Origin: Roseovarius sp.
GTDB lineage: Bacteria > Pseudomonadota > Alphaproteobacteria > Rhodobacterales > Rhodobacteraceae
Length of the DNA stretch: 7,192 nt
Assembly: GCA_007125415.1 (NCBI GenBank)
Contig: SLDH01000167.1
Coordinates: forward strand, 1 to 7,192
Direction: 5' to 3'
Below the pieces are notes generated by a model that saw nothing but the letters and a program-made list of their open reading frames with translations, was not told the DNA's origin and searched no databases. Position numbers and translations under genes: made by a program. Below are positions 1 to 6,431 of this stretch, piece by piece. How positions within the stretch are numbered: position 1 is the first letter of the stretch; each line of letters starts with the position of its first letter.

Positions 1-56
1 CCTTGCCGTCGGGCCACGCAGCGCCTGGAATATCGCGTCACGCGTGCACGGGATAG

Positions 57-82
57 GCGGCGTCAGGCCGGCCTGACGCCGC
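57..82. repeat. Perfect 26-bp palindrome, possible shared terminator
   Basis: The half-site GCGGCGTCAGGCC is followed immediately by its exact reverse complement, giving 13 + 13 bases with no mismatch. It lies 39 nt beyond the stop of the minus-strand lipoprotein gene. In RNA it would form a very stable GC-rich hairpin in either direction. No T-run follows on either strand, so it is not a classical intrinsic terminator. A plus-strand reading frame open from the left edge ends in TAG at 54-56, directly before the palindrome; if that were the end of a real gene, this would lie between convergent genes. Seventeen codons are too few to claim one. Otherwise nothing can be assigned in 1-56. Confidence 0.6.
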
Positions 83-92
83 TTCAACCGGC

Positions 93-111
93 GCGCGCCT
101 GAAAGGCGCGC
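93..111 (-). terminator. GC-rich hairpin after the lipoprotein gene, weak terminator candidate
   Basis: GCGCGCC and GGCGCGC pair perfectly (7 bp) around a 5-nt loop, starting 9 nt past the TGA of the minus-strand lipoprotein gene. Position and stability suit a 3'-end structure (termination or protection of the mRNA end). No U-tract follows, and the next sequence leads into the 26-bp palindrome at 57-82, so the two may act together. Function is inferred from placement only. Confidence 0.45.
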
Positions 112-120
112 TCAACAGGA

Positions 121-681
121 TCAAGGGATGATGCGGTTGTATTTCATGCCTTCCAGCGAGATGCCGGCGAGCGCGCCGGCCTGACCGAAGATGACCGCCA
201 CAACCGGGGATGTTGCCGTAGTCGTCTCCGCACGCAGCCCGTCGCCGGTATCGTTGAAGACATATCTTATGTCCGCCCCGGCAGCCCAGCCCGAGGAGCG
301 GCGGAACCGGGCCAGCGCAGCATCGGTCATGAAAAACAGAACGTGGGCGAATTGTTGCGCGCCGATCTGCAAGCCAAAACTGCCCTTGGTGGCGGAGTAG
401 TAATCCACCGTCATGCCATCGATCTGAAGCGCACCCCGCCCATACGCACCACCGATGCCGAACCCGGCTTCGGTCATCAGCGGCATGATCAGCATGCCCG
501 TGGATTTTTCCGCAAGATCACGGGTGCTGGGATAATTCTCGTAAAGATAGTCCAGTGTGGTCGCCACGCGCGCGTCGATCCGCTGGGCGTTGTTCGATCC
601 CACGCCGTTGCCGCATGCGGCCAGCAAGGGAGATGACGCCAGCGCGCCCAGCGTGAAGCTGCGTCTTGTCAGATATATCAT
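121..681 (-). CDS. SYLF/YSC84-domain lipoprotein with twin-arginine signal
   Basis: This 186-residue exported protein begins with a signal that joins TRRSFTL at residues 5-11, matching the twin-arginine pattern, to a lipobox LLAAC ending at Cys23. It would therefore be exported folded by Tat, cleaved before Cys23 and lipidated; Gly24 gives no inner-membrane retention signal, so outer-membrane delivery is expected. The rest matches the SYLF (YSC84/DUF500) lipid-binding family: GIGGAYGRGAL at 75-85, YYSATKGSFGLQIGAQ at 94-109, the segment LARFRRSSGW at 123-132, and SPVVAVIFGQAGALAGISLEG at 158-178. The family is linked to phosphoinositide and membrane binding in eukaryotes; the bacterial role is unclear. 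The ATG at 679-681 is chosen because the signal peptide begins there; AGCAGG just upstream is a weak, closely spaced ribosome site. The gene appears monocistronic, with its own promoter and 3' hairpins. Confidence 0.85.
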   Translation of the reverse strand: MIYLTRRSFTLGALASSPLLAACGNGVGSNNAQRIDARVATTLDYLYENYPSTRDLAEKSTGMLIMPLMTEAGFGIGGAYGRGALQIDGMTVDYYSATKGSFGLQIGAQQFAHVLFFMTDAALARFRRSSGWAAGADIRYVFNDTGDGLRAETTTATSPVVAVIFGQAGALAGISLEGMKYNRIIP

Positions 682-746
682 GAGCCTGCTCGTTCGTTGC
701 CTGAATTCAGTGCTGCTGCCGGTTTGTCCTTACCGATCTGGCATTG

Positions 747-775
747 AGTATAGCCGGGTAGGGCCGGGGTGTCAC
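747..775 (-). promoter_or_regulatory. Sigma70-type promoter for the lipoprotein gene
   Basis: On the minus strand a GTGACA -35 box (770-775, 5 of 6 consensus bases) is separated by exactly 17 nt from a TATACT -10 box (747-752, 5 of 6). Transcription would start near 740, leaving a leader of about 60 nt before the ATG at 681. It lies between the end of hemB and the lipoprotein gene, which suggests the latter does not depend on readthrough. The match is by eye. Confidence 0.6.
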
Positions 776-845
776 TAAGCGATCCCGCGCGAGGGGGCAA
801 CTGTGCCATATCCCGCCCGCATATGACAGCCTTCGGGGCCTTTCC

Positions 846-1841
846 TCAGGCCAGCGCCCGGGCAAGATCCGGGGCGAAATAGCTCAGAATGCCGTCGCAG
901 CCTGCGCGTTTGAACGCCATCAGGCTCTCGGCCATGGCCCGGTCGCCATCGATCCAGCCCTGATCGGCCGCGGCCCTGATCATCGCATACTCCCCTGACA
1001 CCTGATAGGCATAGGTCGGTGCGCCAAACGCGTCCTTCACCCGCCGGCAGATATCGAGATAGGGCATCCCGGGTTTGACCATCACCATATCCGCACCCTC
1101 GCGCAGATCCCGCTCGACCAGCCGGATCGCCTCATCTGAATTGGCGGGGTTCATCTGATAGGTCTTCTTGTCGCCCTTGAGTGCCCCGGATGCGCCTACC
1201 GCATCGCGAAAGGGGCCGTAGAAGGCCGAGGCGTATTTCGCCGCATAGCTCAGCAGCAGGACATTGTGATGCCCCTGCGCCTCGAGGGCGGCACGCAGCG
1301 CGCCGATCCGCCCGTCCATCATGTCCGAGGGGCCGATGATGTCGACACCGGCCTCGGCCTGGCTGAGCGCCTGCTTGACCAGCGCCTCGATCGTTTCGTC
1401 ATTGACGATTTCCTCGTCGCGCACGAACCCGTCATGGCCGGTGTCCGAATAGGGGTCGAGCGCCACATCGGTCATGATGGCAAGCTCCGGCACCGCCTGC
1501 TTGATGGCGCGTGTCGCCCGGTTCGACAGGTTGTCGGGGTTCCACGCCTCCGCGCAATCCTCCGAGCGGTTGGCGGCACTCGTATAGGGAAAGAGACAGA
1601 TCGCGGGGATGCCCAGATCATGCGCTTCCCGTGCCGCCTCGACCACCTTATCGACCGAGCGCCGCACCACCCCGGGCATGGAGGGCACAGGCTCTTCCAC
1701 GGCATAGCCCTCGCGCACGAAAACGGGCCAGATCATGTCCTTGACCGACAGCGCGTTCTCGGCGACCAGATCGCGAATCGCAGCGGATTTGCGGGTGCGT
1801 CTCAGGCGCGTATGGGGGAAGGGGGCTTGTGTGGGGCGCAT
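846..1841 (-). CDS. hemB: Delta-aminolevulinic acid dehydratase (porphobilinogen synthase)
   Basis: HemB (EC 4.2.1.24) condenses two 5-aminolevulinate molecules into porphobilinogen in the cytosol, the first common step to heme, bacteriochlorophyll and cobalamin. The 331-residue length is normal for the family. Both active-site lysines are visible: Lys202 in SYAAKYASAFYGPF and Lys256 in MVMVKPGMPYLD, the second being the main Schiff-base residue. YQMNPAN (228-234) and YQVSGEYAMI (279-288) are further family signatures. The loop TDVALDPYSDTGHDG (124-138) has Asp where zinc enzymes have Cys, so it is not the zinc-dependent type. The ATG at 1839-1841 gives the standard N-terminus (PHTRLRRTRKS); GAAAG 7 nt upstream is a modest ribosome site. 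It is divergent from the membrane protein/mfd genes. No strong promoter or U-tract terminator is evident. Confidence 0.97.
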   Translation of the reverse strand: MRPTQAPFPHTRLRRTRKSAAIRDLVAENALSVKDMIWPVFVREGYAVEEPVPSMPGVVRRSVDKVVEAAREAHDLGIPAICLFPYTSAANRSEDCAEAWNPDNLSNRATRAIKQAVPELAIMTDVALDPYSDTGHDGFVRDEEIVNDETIEALVKQALSQAEAGVDIIGPSDMMDGRIGALRAALEAQGHHNVLLLSYAAKYASAFYGPFRDAVGASGALKGDKKTYQMNPANSDEAIRLVERDLREGADMVMVKPGMPYLDICRRVKDAFGAPTYAYQVSGEYAMIRAAADQGWIDGDRAMAESLMAFKRAGCDGILSYFAPDLARALA

Positions 1842-1985
1842 GGCTTGACTTTCAGATGAACATTCGCGCCAGATTGGCAGGGAATTTCAGTCATCTCAAG
1901 GGTGGGAATCCGCAAATGAGACCGCTAAGAGAAGCGGCGGCATTCTTCTGCGGCGCATCCATGGCAGATCCCCGAGGCACGGCAC
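1842..1985. promoter_or_regulatory. Divergent spacer between hemB and the membrane gene
   Basis: These 144 nt must carry the promoters for both hemB (minus) and the membrane protein/mfd genes (plus), because the flanking genes face away from each other. I find no convincing -35/-10 pair in either direction. TTGACT at 1845-1850 and TTGGCA at 1874-1879 resemble plus-strand -35 boxes but have no good -10 at 16-18 nt. A small inverted repeat, CCGCT and AGCGG (1922-1926 and 1933-1937, 6-nt loop), is the only structure noted. The promoter role is inferred from gene orientation. Confidence 0.4.
1974..1977 (+). promoter_or_regulatory. Ribosome binding site supporting a TTG start
   Basis: GAGG lies 8 nt before the TTG at 1986. 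The next in-frame ATG (2022-2024) has no Shine-Dalgarno-like sequence before it. This site therefore decides in favour of TTG as the start of the membrane-protein gene. Confidence 0.55.
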
Positions 1986-2513
1986 TTGACCTGGTACCAG
2001 AACGTTTTCGAACTCATAGACATGCGCAGCTTCAGCAACCTGTGGTTCTGGATCATGCTGGCCGTGCTGTGGTCGTCGGTCAGCCACTGGGTGCTGGGTG
2101 TACCCTGGGACATGGTGCAACGGGCGCGCCGCGAGCCCGAGGGCGAAGCGGGCCAGGATCTGCGCGATATGGTGCGCATCAATGTCAACCGCATCCTCTA
2201 TATCGCCTCTCAGTCCGGTCTGCTGCTGACGGGGTTCTTGTGCTTTGCCCTGACAGTGATGCTGGTGATCGGGTTCTTCTTCGGCCGGCAGTTCGCGCAG
2301 GCGCTGTTTCTCTTGTCCCTGCCGATGAGTCTGATCGGGCTGCTGTCGGTTGCCACGGCGCGCAAGCTCAGACGTGACACGCCGGATATGGAGGCCCTGT
2401 TCAAGCGGCTCGGCCGGCACCGCACGATTACGCAGGTGATCGGCATGATCTCCATTTTCATCACGGCGATCTGGGGCATGTGGCAGAACATGAACGCCAG
2501 CGTCCTGTTCTGA
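1986..2513 (+). CDS. Small four-helix membrane protein upstream of mfd, function unknown
   Basis: The 175-residue product has four hydrophobic stretches likely to span the inner membrane: about residues 19-38 (tryptophan-rich), 78-99, 104-124 and 148-166. Between the first two is a charged, probably cytoplasmic segment rich in Arg and Glu (45-68), and a basic loop (126-146) lies between the third and fourth. I recall close relatives in Rhodobacterales next to mfd, often labelled 'component of SufBCD complex'. Nothing here supports an iron-sulfur role: there is one Cys (86), inside a helix, and no nucleotide-binding or enzymatic motif. The TTG start is preferred because GAGG precedes it by 8 nt and the conserved-looking N-terminus (WYQNVFELIDMRSFSNLW) begins there; the alternative ATG at 2022 would remove 12 residues. 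Only 6 nt separate its stop from mfd, so the two are almost certainly co-transcribed. Confidence 0.85.
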   Translation: MTWYQNVFELIDMRSFSNLWFWIMLAVLWSSVSHWVLGVPWDMVQRARREPEGEAGQDLRDMVRINVNRILYIASQSGLLLTGFLCFALTVMLVIGFFFGRQFAQALFLLSLPMSLIGLLSVATARKLRRDTPDMEALFKRLGRHRTITQVIGMISIFITAIWGMWQNMNASVLF

Positions 2514-2517
2514 GGTG
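2511..2517 (+). promoter_or_regulatory. mfd ribosome binding site overlapping the upstream stop codon
   Basis: The sequence TGAGGTG contains the TGA stop of the membrane-protein gene and the AGGTG Shine-Dalgarno core for mfd, whose ATG begins 2 nt later at 2520 (AGG ends 4 nt before it). Ribosomes finishing the first gene sit on the start site of the second, which implies translational coupling. Confidence 0.65.
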
Positions 2518-2519
2518 CC

Positions 2520-5500
2520 ATGAGCCGCGCTGAGCATCACCTTACCGTCAGCGGTGCGCCCGAAGGGTTCGACGCGCGCCTTGTTGCCGAGGAACTGGCC
2601 CGTAGCACCGGCCCGGTCTGCCATGTGGCGCGCGATGACAAGCGCATGGCGGCCATGGCCGAGGCGCTGCGTTTTTTCGCGCCCGATGTGCCGGCGATCC
2701 GCTTTCCCGGTTGGGATTGTCTGCCCTATGACCGTGTGTCGCCCAATGCCGACATTTCGGCCACGCGCATGGCCACGCTGGCGGGGCTGGCGCATGGGAT
2801 GCCCGGGCGCTTCATTCTGCTGACCACGCTCAATGCCGCCAGCCAGCGGATCCCGGCGCGAGAGGTGTTGCGGGAGGCGGCCTTCACGGCGCGGGTGGAT
2901 CGCCAGATCGACGAGGCCGCGCTGCGCGCCTTTCTGACCCGCATGGGATTTTCTCAGGCGCCGACGGTGATGGAGCCCGGCGATTACGCCGTTCGCGGCG
3001 GGATCATCGACATCTACCCGCCGGGCGAGAGCGGGCCGGTGCGGCTCGATCTCTTCGGGGATGTGCTCGACGGGGTGCGCCGCTTCGATCCGGCCACCCA
3101 GAGGACCGTGCAAAAGCTCGACATGATCGAGCTGGCCCCTGTCAGCGAAGTCATACTCGACGAGGCGGCAATCACCCGGTTCCGGCAGAATTACCGGATC
3201 GAATTCGGTGCAGCGGGCACGGATGATCCGCTTTACGAGGCGGTGAGCGCGGGGCGCAAGTATCAGGGGCTGGAGCATTGGCTGCCGTTCTTCCATGAAC
3301 GGCTTGAGACGCTCTTCGACTACCTGCCAAGGGCCTCCATCGTGCTCGATGCGCAGATCACACCGCAACGGCTTGCGCGCTGGGACAGCATCAAGGACCA
3401 GTATGAGGCCCGCTCACATGCGCTGAGCCAGAAATCCCGCGCGGACACGGTCTACAAACCCGTGCCGCCGGAGCTTCTCTATCTTGATGATGCCGCGTGG
3501 CAAGATGCCGTTGCCGATCATCGCGTCTTGCAGCTAGAGCCTTTGCCCCAGGCGACGGGGCCGGGGATGATCGACGCGGGCGGGCGGATCGGGAGGGATT
3601 TTGCGCCGGAGAGACAACAGGAGAAGGTAAGTCTTTTCGGTGCGTTGAAAGAGCATATTGAAGCGCGCCTGGGCGATGGACCCGTGCTTGTGGCAAGCTA
3701 TTCCGAAGGCGCGCGCGAGCGCATGGAGGGCCTGCTGGAGGATGAGGGGCTGATCGGCGCTGTCACCGTACAGAGGGCAAGGGACATCGGCCGGCACGGG
3801 CTGCATTTCGCGGTTTTGCCGCTGGAGAATGGCTTCACCGCGCCGGGCCTCACCGTGATTGCCGAGCAGGACATTCTTGGTGACAGGCTGATCCGTGGTG
3901 CGAAACGCAAGCGCCGGGCCGAGAATTTCCTGAGCGAAGTCCAGAGCCTCTCGCCGGGTGATCTTGTGGTTCATGTCGATCACGGGATCGGGCGCTATCA
4001 CGGTCTCGAGGTCGTCACGGCGGCCGGGGCGGCGCATGAATGTCTGGTTCTTGAATATGCGGACAGTGCAAAGCTTTATCTGCCTGTCGAAAACATCGAG
4101 CTTCTCAGCCGTTATGGCCATGAAGAGGGGCTGCTCGACCGCTTGGGCGGGGGCGCCTGGCAGTCGAAAAAGGCCCGCCTCAAGGAGCGCATCCGCGAGA
4201 TGGCCGACAGGCTCATCCGTATCGCCGCCGAGCGCGCGCTGCGCCGCGCTCCTGTGCTCGAACCCGAGCACCACGCCTGGGAAGAATTTGCTGCGCGCTT
4301 TCCCTATACCGAAACCGATGATCAACTGAGCGCCATTGCCGATGTGCTGGCCGATCTGGAAGCAGGCACGCCCATGGACCGGCTCATCTGCGGCGATGTG
4401 GGTTTCGGCAAGACGGAAGTCGCCATGCGCGCGGCCTTCGTCGCGGCCATGTCAGGCATGCAGGTGGCGGTGATCGCGCCCACAACACTGCTCGCGCGAC
4501 AGCATTACCAGAGCTTCGCGGAGCGCTTTCGCGGTTTTCCGATCACCGTGCGCCCGCTCAGCCGCTTTGTCGGCGCGAGCGAGGCGCAGGTCACCCGGGA
4601 GGCCATGGCCCGGGGCGAAGTGGATATCGTGGTGGGCACCCATGCGCTGCTGGCAAAATCGGTGCGCTTCAAGTCATTGGGCCTGCTTGTGATCGACGAG
4701 GAGCAGCGTTTCGGCGTGGCCCACAAGGAGCGGCTCAAGCAGATGCGCTCGGATGTGCATGTGCTCACGTTGACGGCCACACCGATCCCGCGCACCCTGC
4801 AACTCAGCCTCAGCGGCGTGCGGGACCTCAGCATCATCAGCACCCCGCCCGTGGACCGGCTTTCCATTCGCACCTATGTGAGCGAGTTCGATACGGTGAC
4901 GATCCGCGAGGCACTCTTGCGCGAACATTATCGCGGCGGACAGAGCTTTTTCGTGGTCCCCCGTATCAAGGACCTGCCGGAGATCGAAGAGTTTCTGCAA
5001 AGCCAGGTCCCGGAGGTTTCCTATGTCGTCGCCCATGGCCAGATGGCGGCGGGCCAGCTTGATGACCGGATGAACGCCTTCTATGACGGCAAATATGGTG
5101 TGCTGCTGGCCACCACAATCGTGGAGTCGGGCCTCGATATCCCCACCGCGAACACCATGGTGATCCACCGCGCCGATATGTTCGGACTGGCGCAGCTTTA
5201 CCAGATTCGGGGACGGGTCGGTCGCGCCAAGACACGCGCCTATGCTTATCTGACCACCAAGCCCCGCGTGCCGCTCACACCGGCCGCCGAAAAGCGCCTG
5301 CGCGTGCTGGGCAGCCTCGATACACTGGGCGCAGGCTTCACGCTGGCCAGTCAGGACCTCGATATTCGCGGGGCAGGCAATCTTCTGGGCGAGGAACAGT
5401 CGGGGCAGATGCGCGATGTGGGCTATGAACTTTACCAGACCATGCTGGAAGAGGCGATTGCCAAGATCAAGGCAGGTGAAATGGAGGGGCTCAGTGACGC

Positions 5501-5987
5501 CGATGAGCAATGGGCCCCGCAGATCAATCTTGGCGTGCCGGTGCTCATCCCCGAAAGCTATGTGCCCGACCTCGATGTGCGGCTGGGGCTCTATCGTCGG
5601 CTCAGCGGGTTGCAGCGCAAGGTCGAACTGGAGGGTTTCGCGGCCGAGTTGATCGACCGTTTCGGCAAGCTGCCGCGCGAGGTCAACACACTGCTCCTGG
5701 TGGTACGCATCAAGGCCATGTGCAAGCGCGCGGGCATCGCCAAGCTCGATGGCGGCCCGAAGGGCGCCACGATCCAGTTTCACAATGACAAATTCGCCTC
5801 GCCGCAAGGCCTGGTGGATTTCATCAATGACCAGAAAGGTCTGGCGAAAGTGCGTGACAACAGGATCGTCGTGCGCCGTGACTGGAAGCGCGAATCCGAC
5901 CGGATCAAGGGGGCCTTCGCCATTGCCCGCGATCTGGCGGAAAAGGCCGTGAGCGCAACCAGAAAGAGCAAGGAGGCGGGCGCGTGA
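2520..5987 (+). CDS. mfd: Transcription-repair coupling factor Mfd
   Basis: Mfd is a cytosolic DNA translocase that binds stalled RNA polymerase, pushes it off DNA lesions using ATP, and recruits UvrA to start nucleotide excision repair. The 1155 residues match the family's usual length (about 1150). In order: a UvrB-like N-terminal module (about 1-340; [15 protein letters not shown] at 62-76, [13 protein letters not shown] at 158-170); a CarD-like RNA-polymerase-interacting domain (about 475-545, [19 protein letters not shown]); the RecG-like ATPase motor with Walker A GDVGFGKT (625-632), Walker B DEEQ (726-729), TATPIPRTL (752-760), [10 protein letters not shown] (869-878) and the arginine-finger motif QIRGRVGR (895-902); the hook-like stretch [12 protein letters not shown] (951-962); and the autoinhibitory C-terminal domain (about 1000-1120). 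No frameshift or missing key residue was seen. Its start is fixed by an overlapping ribosome site and it is coupled to the upstream membrane gene. Confidence 0.98.
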   Translation: MSRAEHHLTVSGAPEGFDARLVAEELARSTGPVCHVARDDKRMAAMAEALRFFAPDVPAIRFPGWDCLPYDRVSPNADISATRMATLAGLAHGMPGRFILLTTLNAASQRIPAREVLREAAFTARVDRQIDEAALRAFLTRMGFSQAPTVMEPGDYAVRGGIIDIYPPGESGPVRLDLFGDVLDGVRRFDPATQRTVQKLDMIELAPVSEVILDEAAITRFRQNYRIEFGAAGTDDPLYEAVSAGRKYQGLEHWLPFFHERLETLFDYLPRASIVLDAQITPQRLARWDSIKDQYEARSHALSQKSRADTVYKPVPPELLYLDDAAWQDAVADHRVLQLEPLPQATGPGMIDAGGRIGRDFAPERQQEKVSLFGALKEHIEARLGDGPVLVASYSEGARERMEGLLEDEGLIGAVTVQRARDIGRHGLHFAVLPLENGFTAPGLTVIAEQDILGDRLIRGAKRKRRAENFLSEVQSLSPGDLVVHVDHGIGRYHGLEVVTAAGAAHECLVLEYADSAKLYLPVENIELLSRYGHEEGLLDRLGGGAWQSKKARLKERIREMADRLIRIAAERALRRAPVLEPEHHAWEEFAARFPYTETDDQLSAIADVLADLEAGTPMDRLICGDVGFGKTEVAMRAAFVAAMSGMQVAVIAPTTLLARQHYQSFAERFRGFPITVRPLSRFVGASEAQVTREAMARGEVDIVVGTHALLAKSVRFKSLGLLVIDEEQRFGVAHKERLKQMRSDVHVLTLTATPIPRTLQLSLSGVRDLSIISTPPVDRLSIRTYVSEFDTVTIREALLREHYRGGQSFFVVPRIKDLPEIEEFLQSQVPEVSYVVAHGQMAAGQLDDRMNAFYDGKYGVLLATTIVESGLDIPTANTMVIHRADMFGLAQLYQIRGRVGRAKTRAYAYLTTKPRVPLTPAAEKRLRVLGSLDTLGAGFTLASQDLDIRGAGNLLGEEQSGQMRDVGYELYQTMLEEAIAKIKAGEMEGLSDADEQWAPQINLGVPVLIPESYVPDLDVRLGLYRRLSGLQRKVELEGFAAELIDRFGKLPREVNTLLLVVRIKAMCKRAGIAKLDGGPKGATIQFHNDKFASPQGLVDFINDQKGLAKVRDNRIVVRRDWKRESDRIKGAFAIARDLAEKAVSATRKSKEAGA

Positions 5988-6029
5988 CCAATCTCTCCCT
6001 TCTGCTGAAATCGGTTGTCTCGCCCCCCT

Positions 6030-6058
6030 TTTCTAATCAGTCCGTCAGGTTATATTAT
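6030..6058 (+). promoter_or_regulatory. Candidate clpS promoter in the mfd-clpS gap
   Basis: An AT-rich island in otherwise GC-rich DNA carries TATTAT (6053-6058, 5 of 6 -10 consensus bases), overlapped by TATATT. A weak TTTCTA -35 (6030-6035) lies 17 nt upstream. Transcription would begin near 6065, giving a leader of about 27 nt to the ATG at 6092. The -35 is poor, so an activator or a non-consensus holoenzyme site is possible. Confidence 0.4.
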
Positions 6059-6091
6059 GCGCGACGCAAACAGCAGGAACGAACGGCAACG

Positions 6092-6430
6092 ATGACCCTG
6101 ACGCGTATCATCATGGCAGGCGAGAACGAAGATGACAGCGACGCCGCCGTCGTCGTGGATACAAAGCCCAAGACAAAGCGGCCACCGCTCTACAAGGTGC
6201 TGTTGCTCAACGATGATTACACGCCCATGGAGTTCGTGGTGGCAGTGCTCGAACGGTTCTTTCACATGAGCCATGCGCAGGCCTTCGAAATCATGCTGAC
6301 AGTGCACAAGCGGGGTGTCGCCGTGGTCGGGGTATTCAGCCATGAAATCGCCGAGACGAAGGTGACGCAGGTGATGGATTTCGCCCGCCAGCACCAGCAT
6401 CCGCTGCAATGCACCATGGAAAAAGAATAG
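6092..6430 (+). CDS. clpS: ATP-dependent Clp protease adaptor ClpS
   Basis: ClpS binds the N-terminal domain of ClpA and delivers proteins with destabilising N-terminal residues (N-degrons) to ClpAP for degradation. The 112-residue product has a flexible acidic tail (1-30) followed by the folded core. [17 protein letters not shown] (34-50) includes the Asn40-Asp41 pair of the substrate pocket; His72 in MLTVHKRG corresponds to the pocket histidine; [11 protein letters not shown] (80-90) and the C-terminal [10 protein letters not shown] are standard. The frame is open back to a GTG at 5984 that overlaps the mfd stop, but residues from there look nothing like ClpS and the candidate promoter lies in between. 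ATG 6092 is preferred; its AGGA (6075-6078) is rather far at 13 nt, and ATG 6113 is an alternative. It is followed 1 nt later by the methyltransferase gene; clpA, often adjacent in other bacteria, is not in view. Confidence 0.95.
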   Translation: MTLTRIIMAGENEDDSDAAVVVDTKPKTKRPPLYKVLLLNDDYTPMEFVVAVLERFFHMSHAQAFEIMLTVHKRGVAVVGVFSHEIAETKVTQVMDFARQHQHPLQCTMEKE

Positions 6431-6431
6431 C

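Noticed and set aside
804..828. Inverted repeat TGCCATAT / ATATGACA after hemB as a terminator
   Set aside because: The stem is 8 bp with a wobble, AT-rich at the loop end, and no T-run follows on the minus strand, so it does not meet the pattern of an intrinsic terminator.
1874..1889. TTGGCAGGGAATTTCA as a sigma54 promoter
   Set aside because: The GG of the -24 element is present but the required GC of the -12 element is missing.
1829..2377. A 182-residue plus-strand frame overlapping the hemB start and the membrane gene
   Set aside because: It is out of frame with the well-supported membrane protein, and its translation lacks any family resemblance.
1896..3368. A 490-residue open frame on the minus strand
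   Set aside because: It runs antisense across both the membrane-protein gene and the first part of mfd. Its product is rich in Arg, His, Pro and Gln with no recognisable domain, as expected of a shadow frame in GC-rich DNA.
4674..5807. A 377-residue open frame on the minus strand within mfd
   Set aside because: It is wholly antisense to the conserved Mfd motor and C-terminal domains, and the product has low-complexity His/Ala/Gln composition without motifs.
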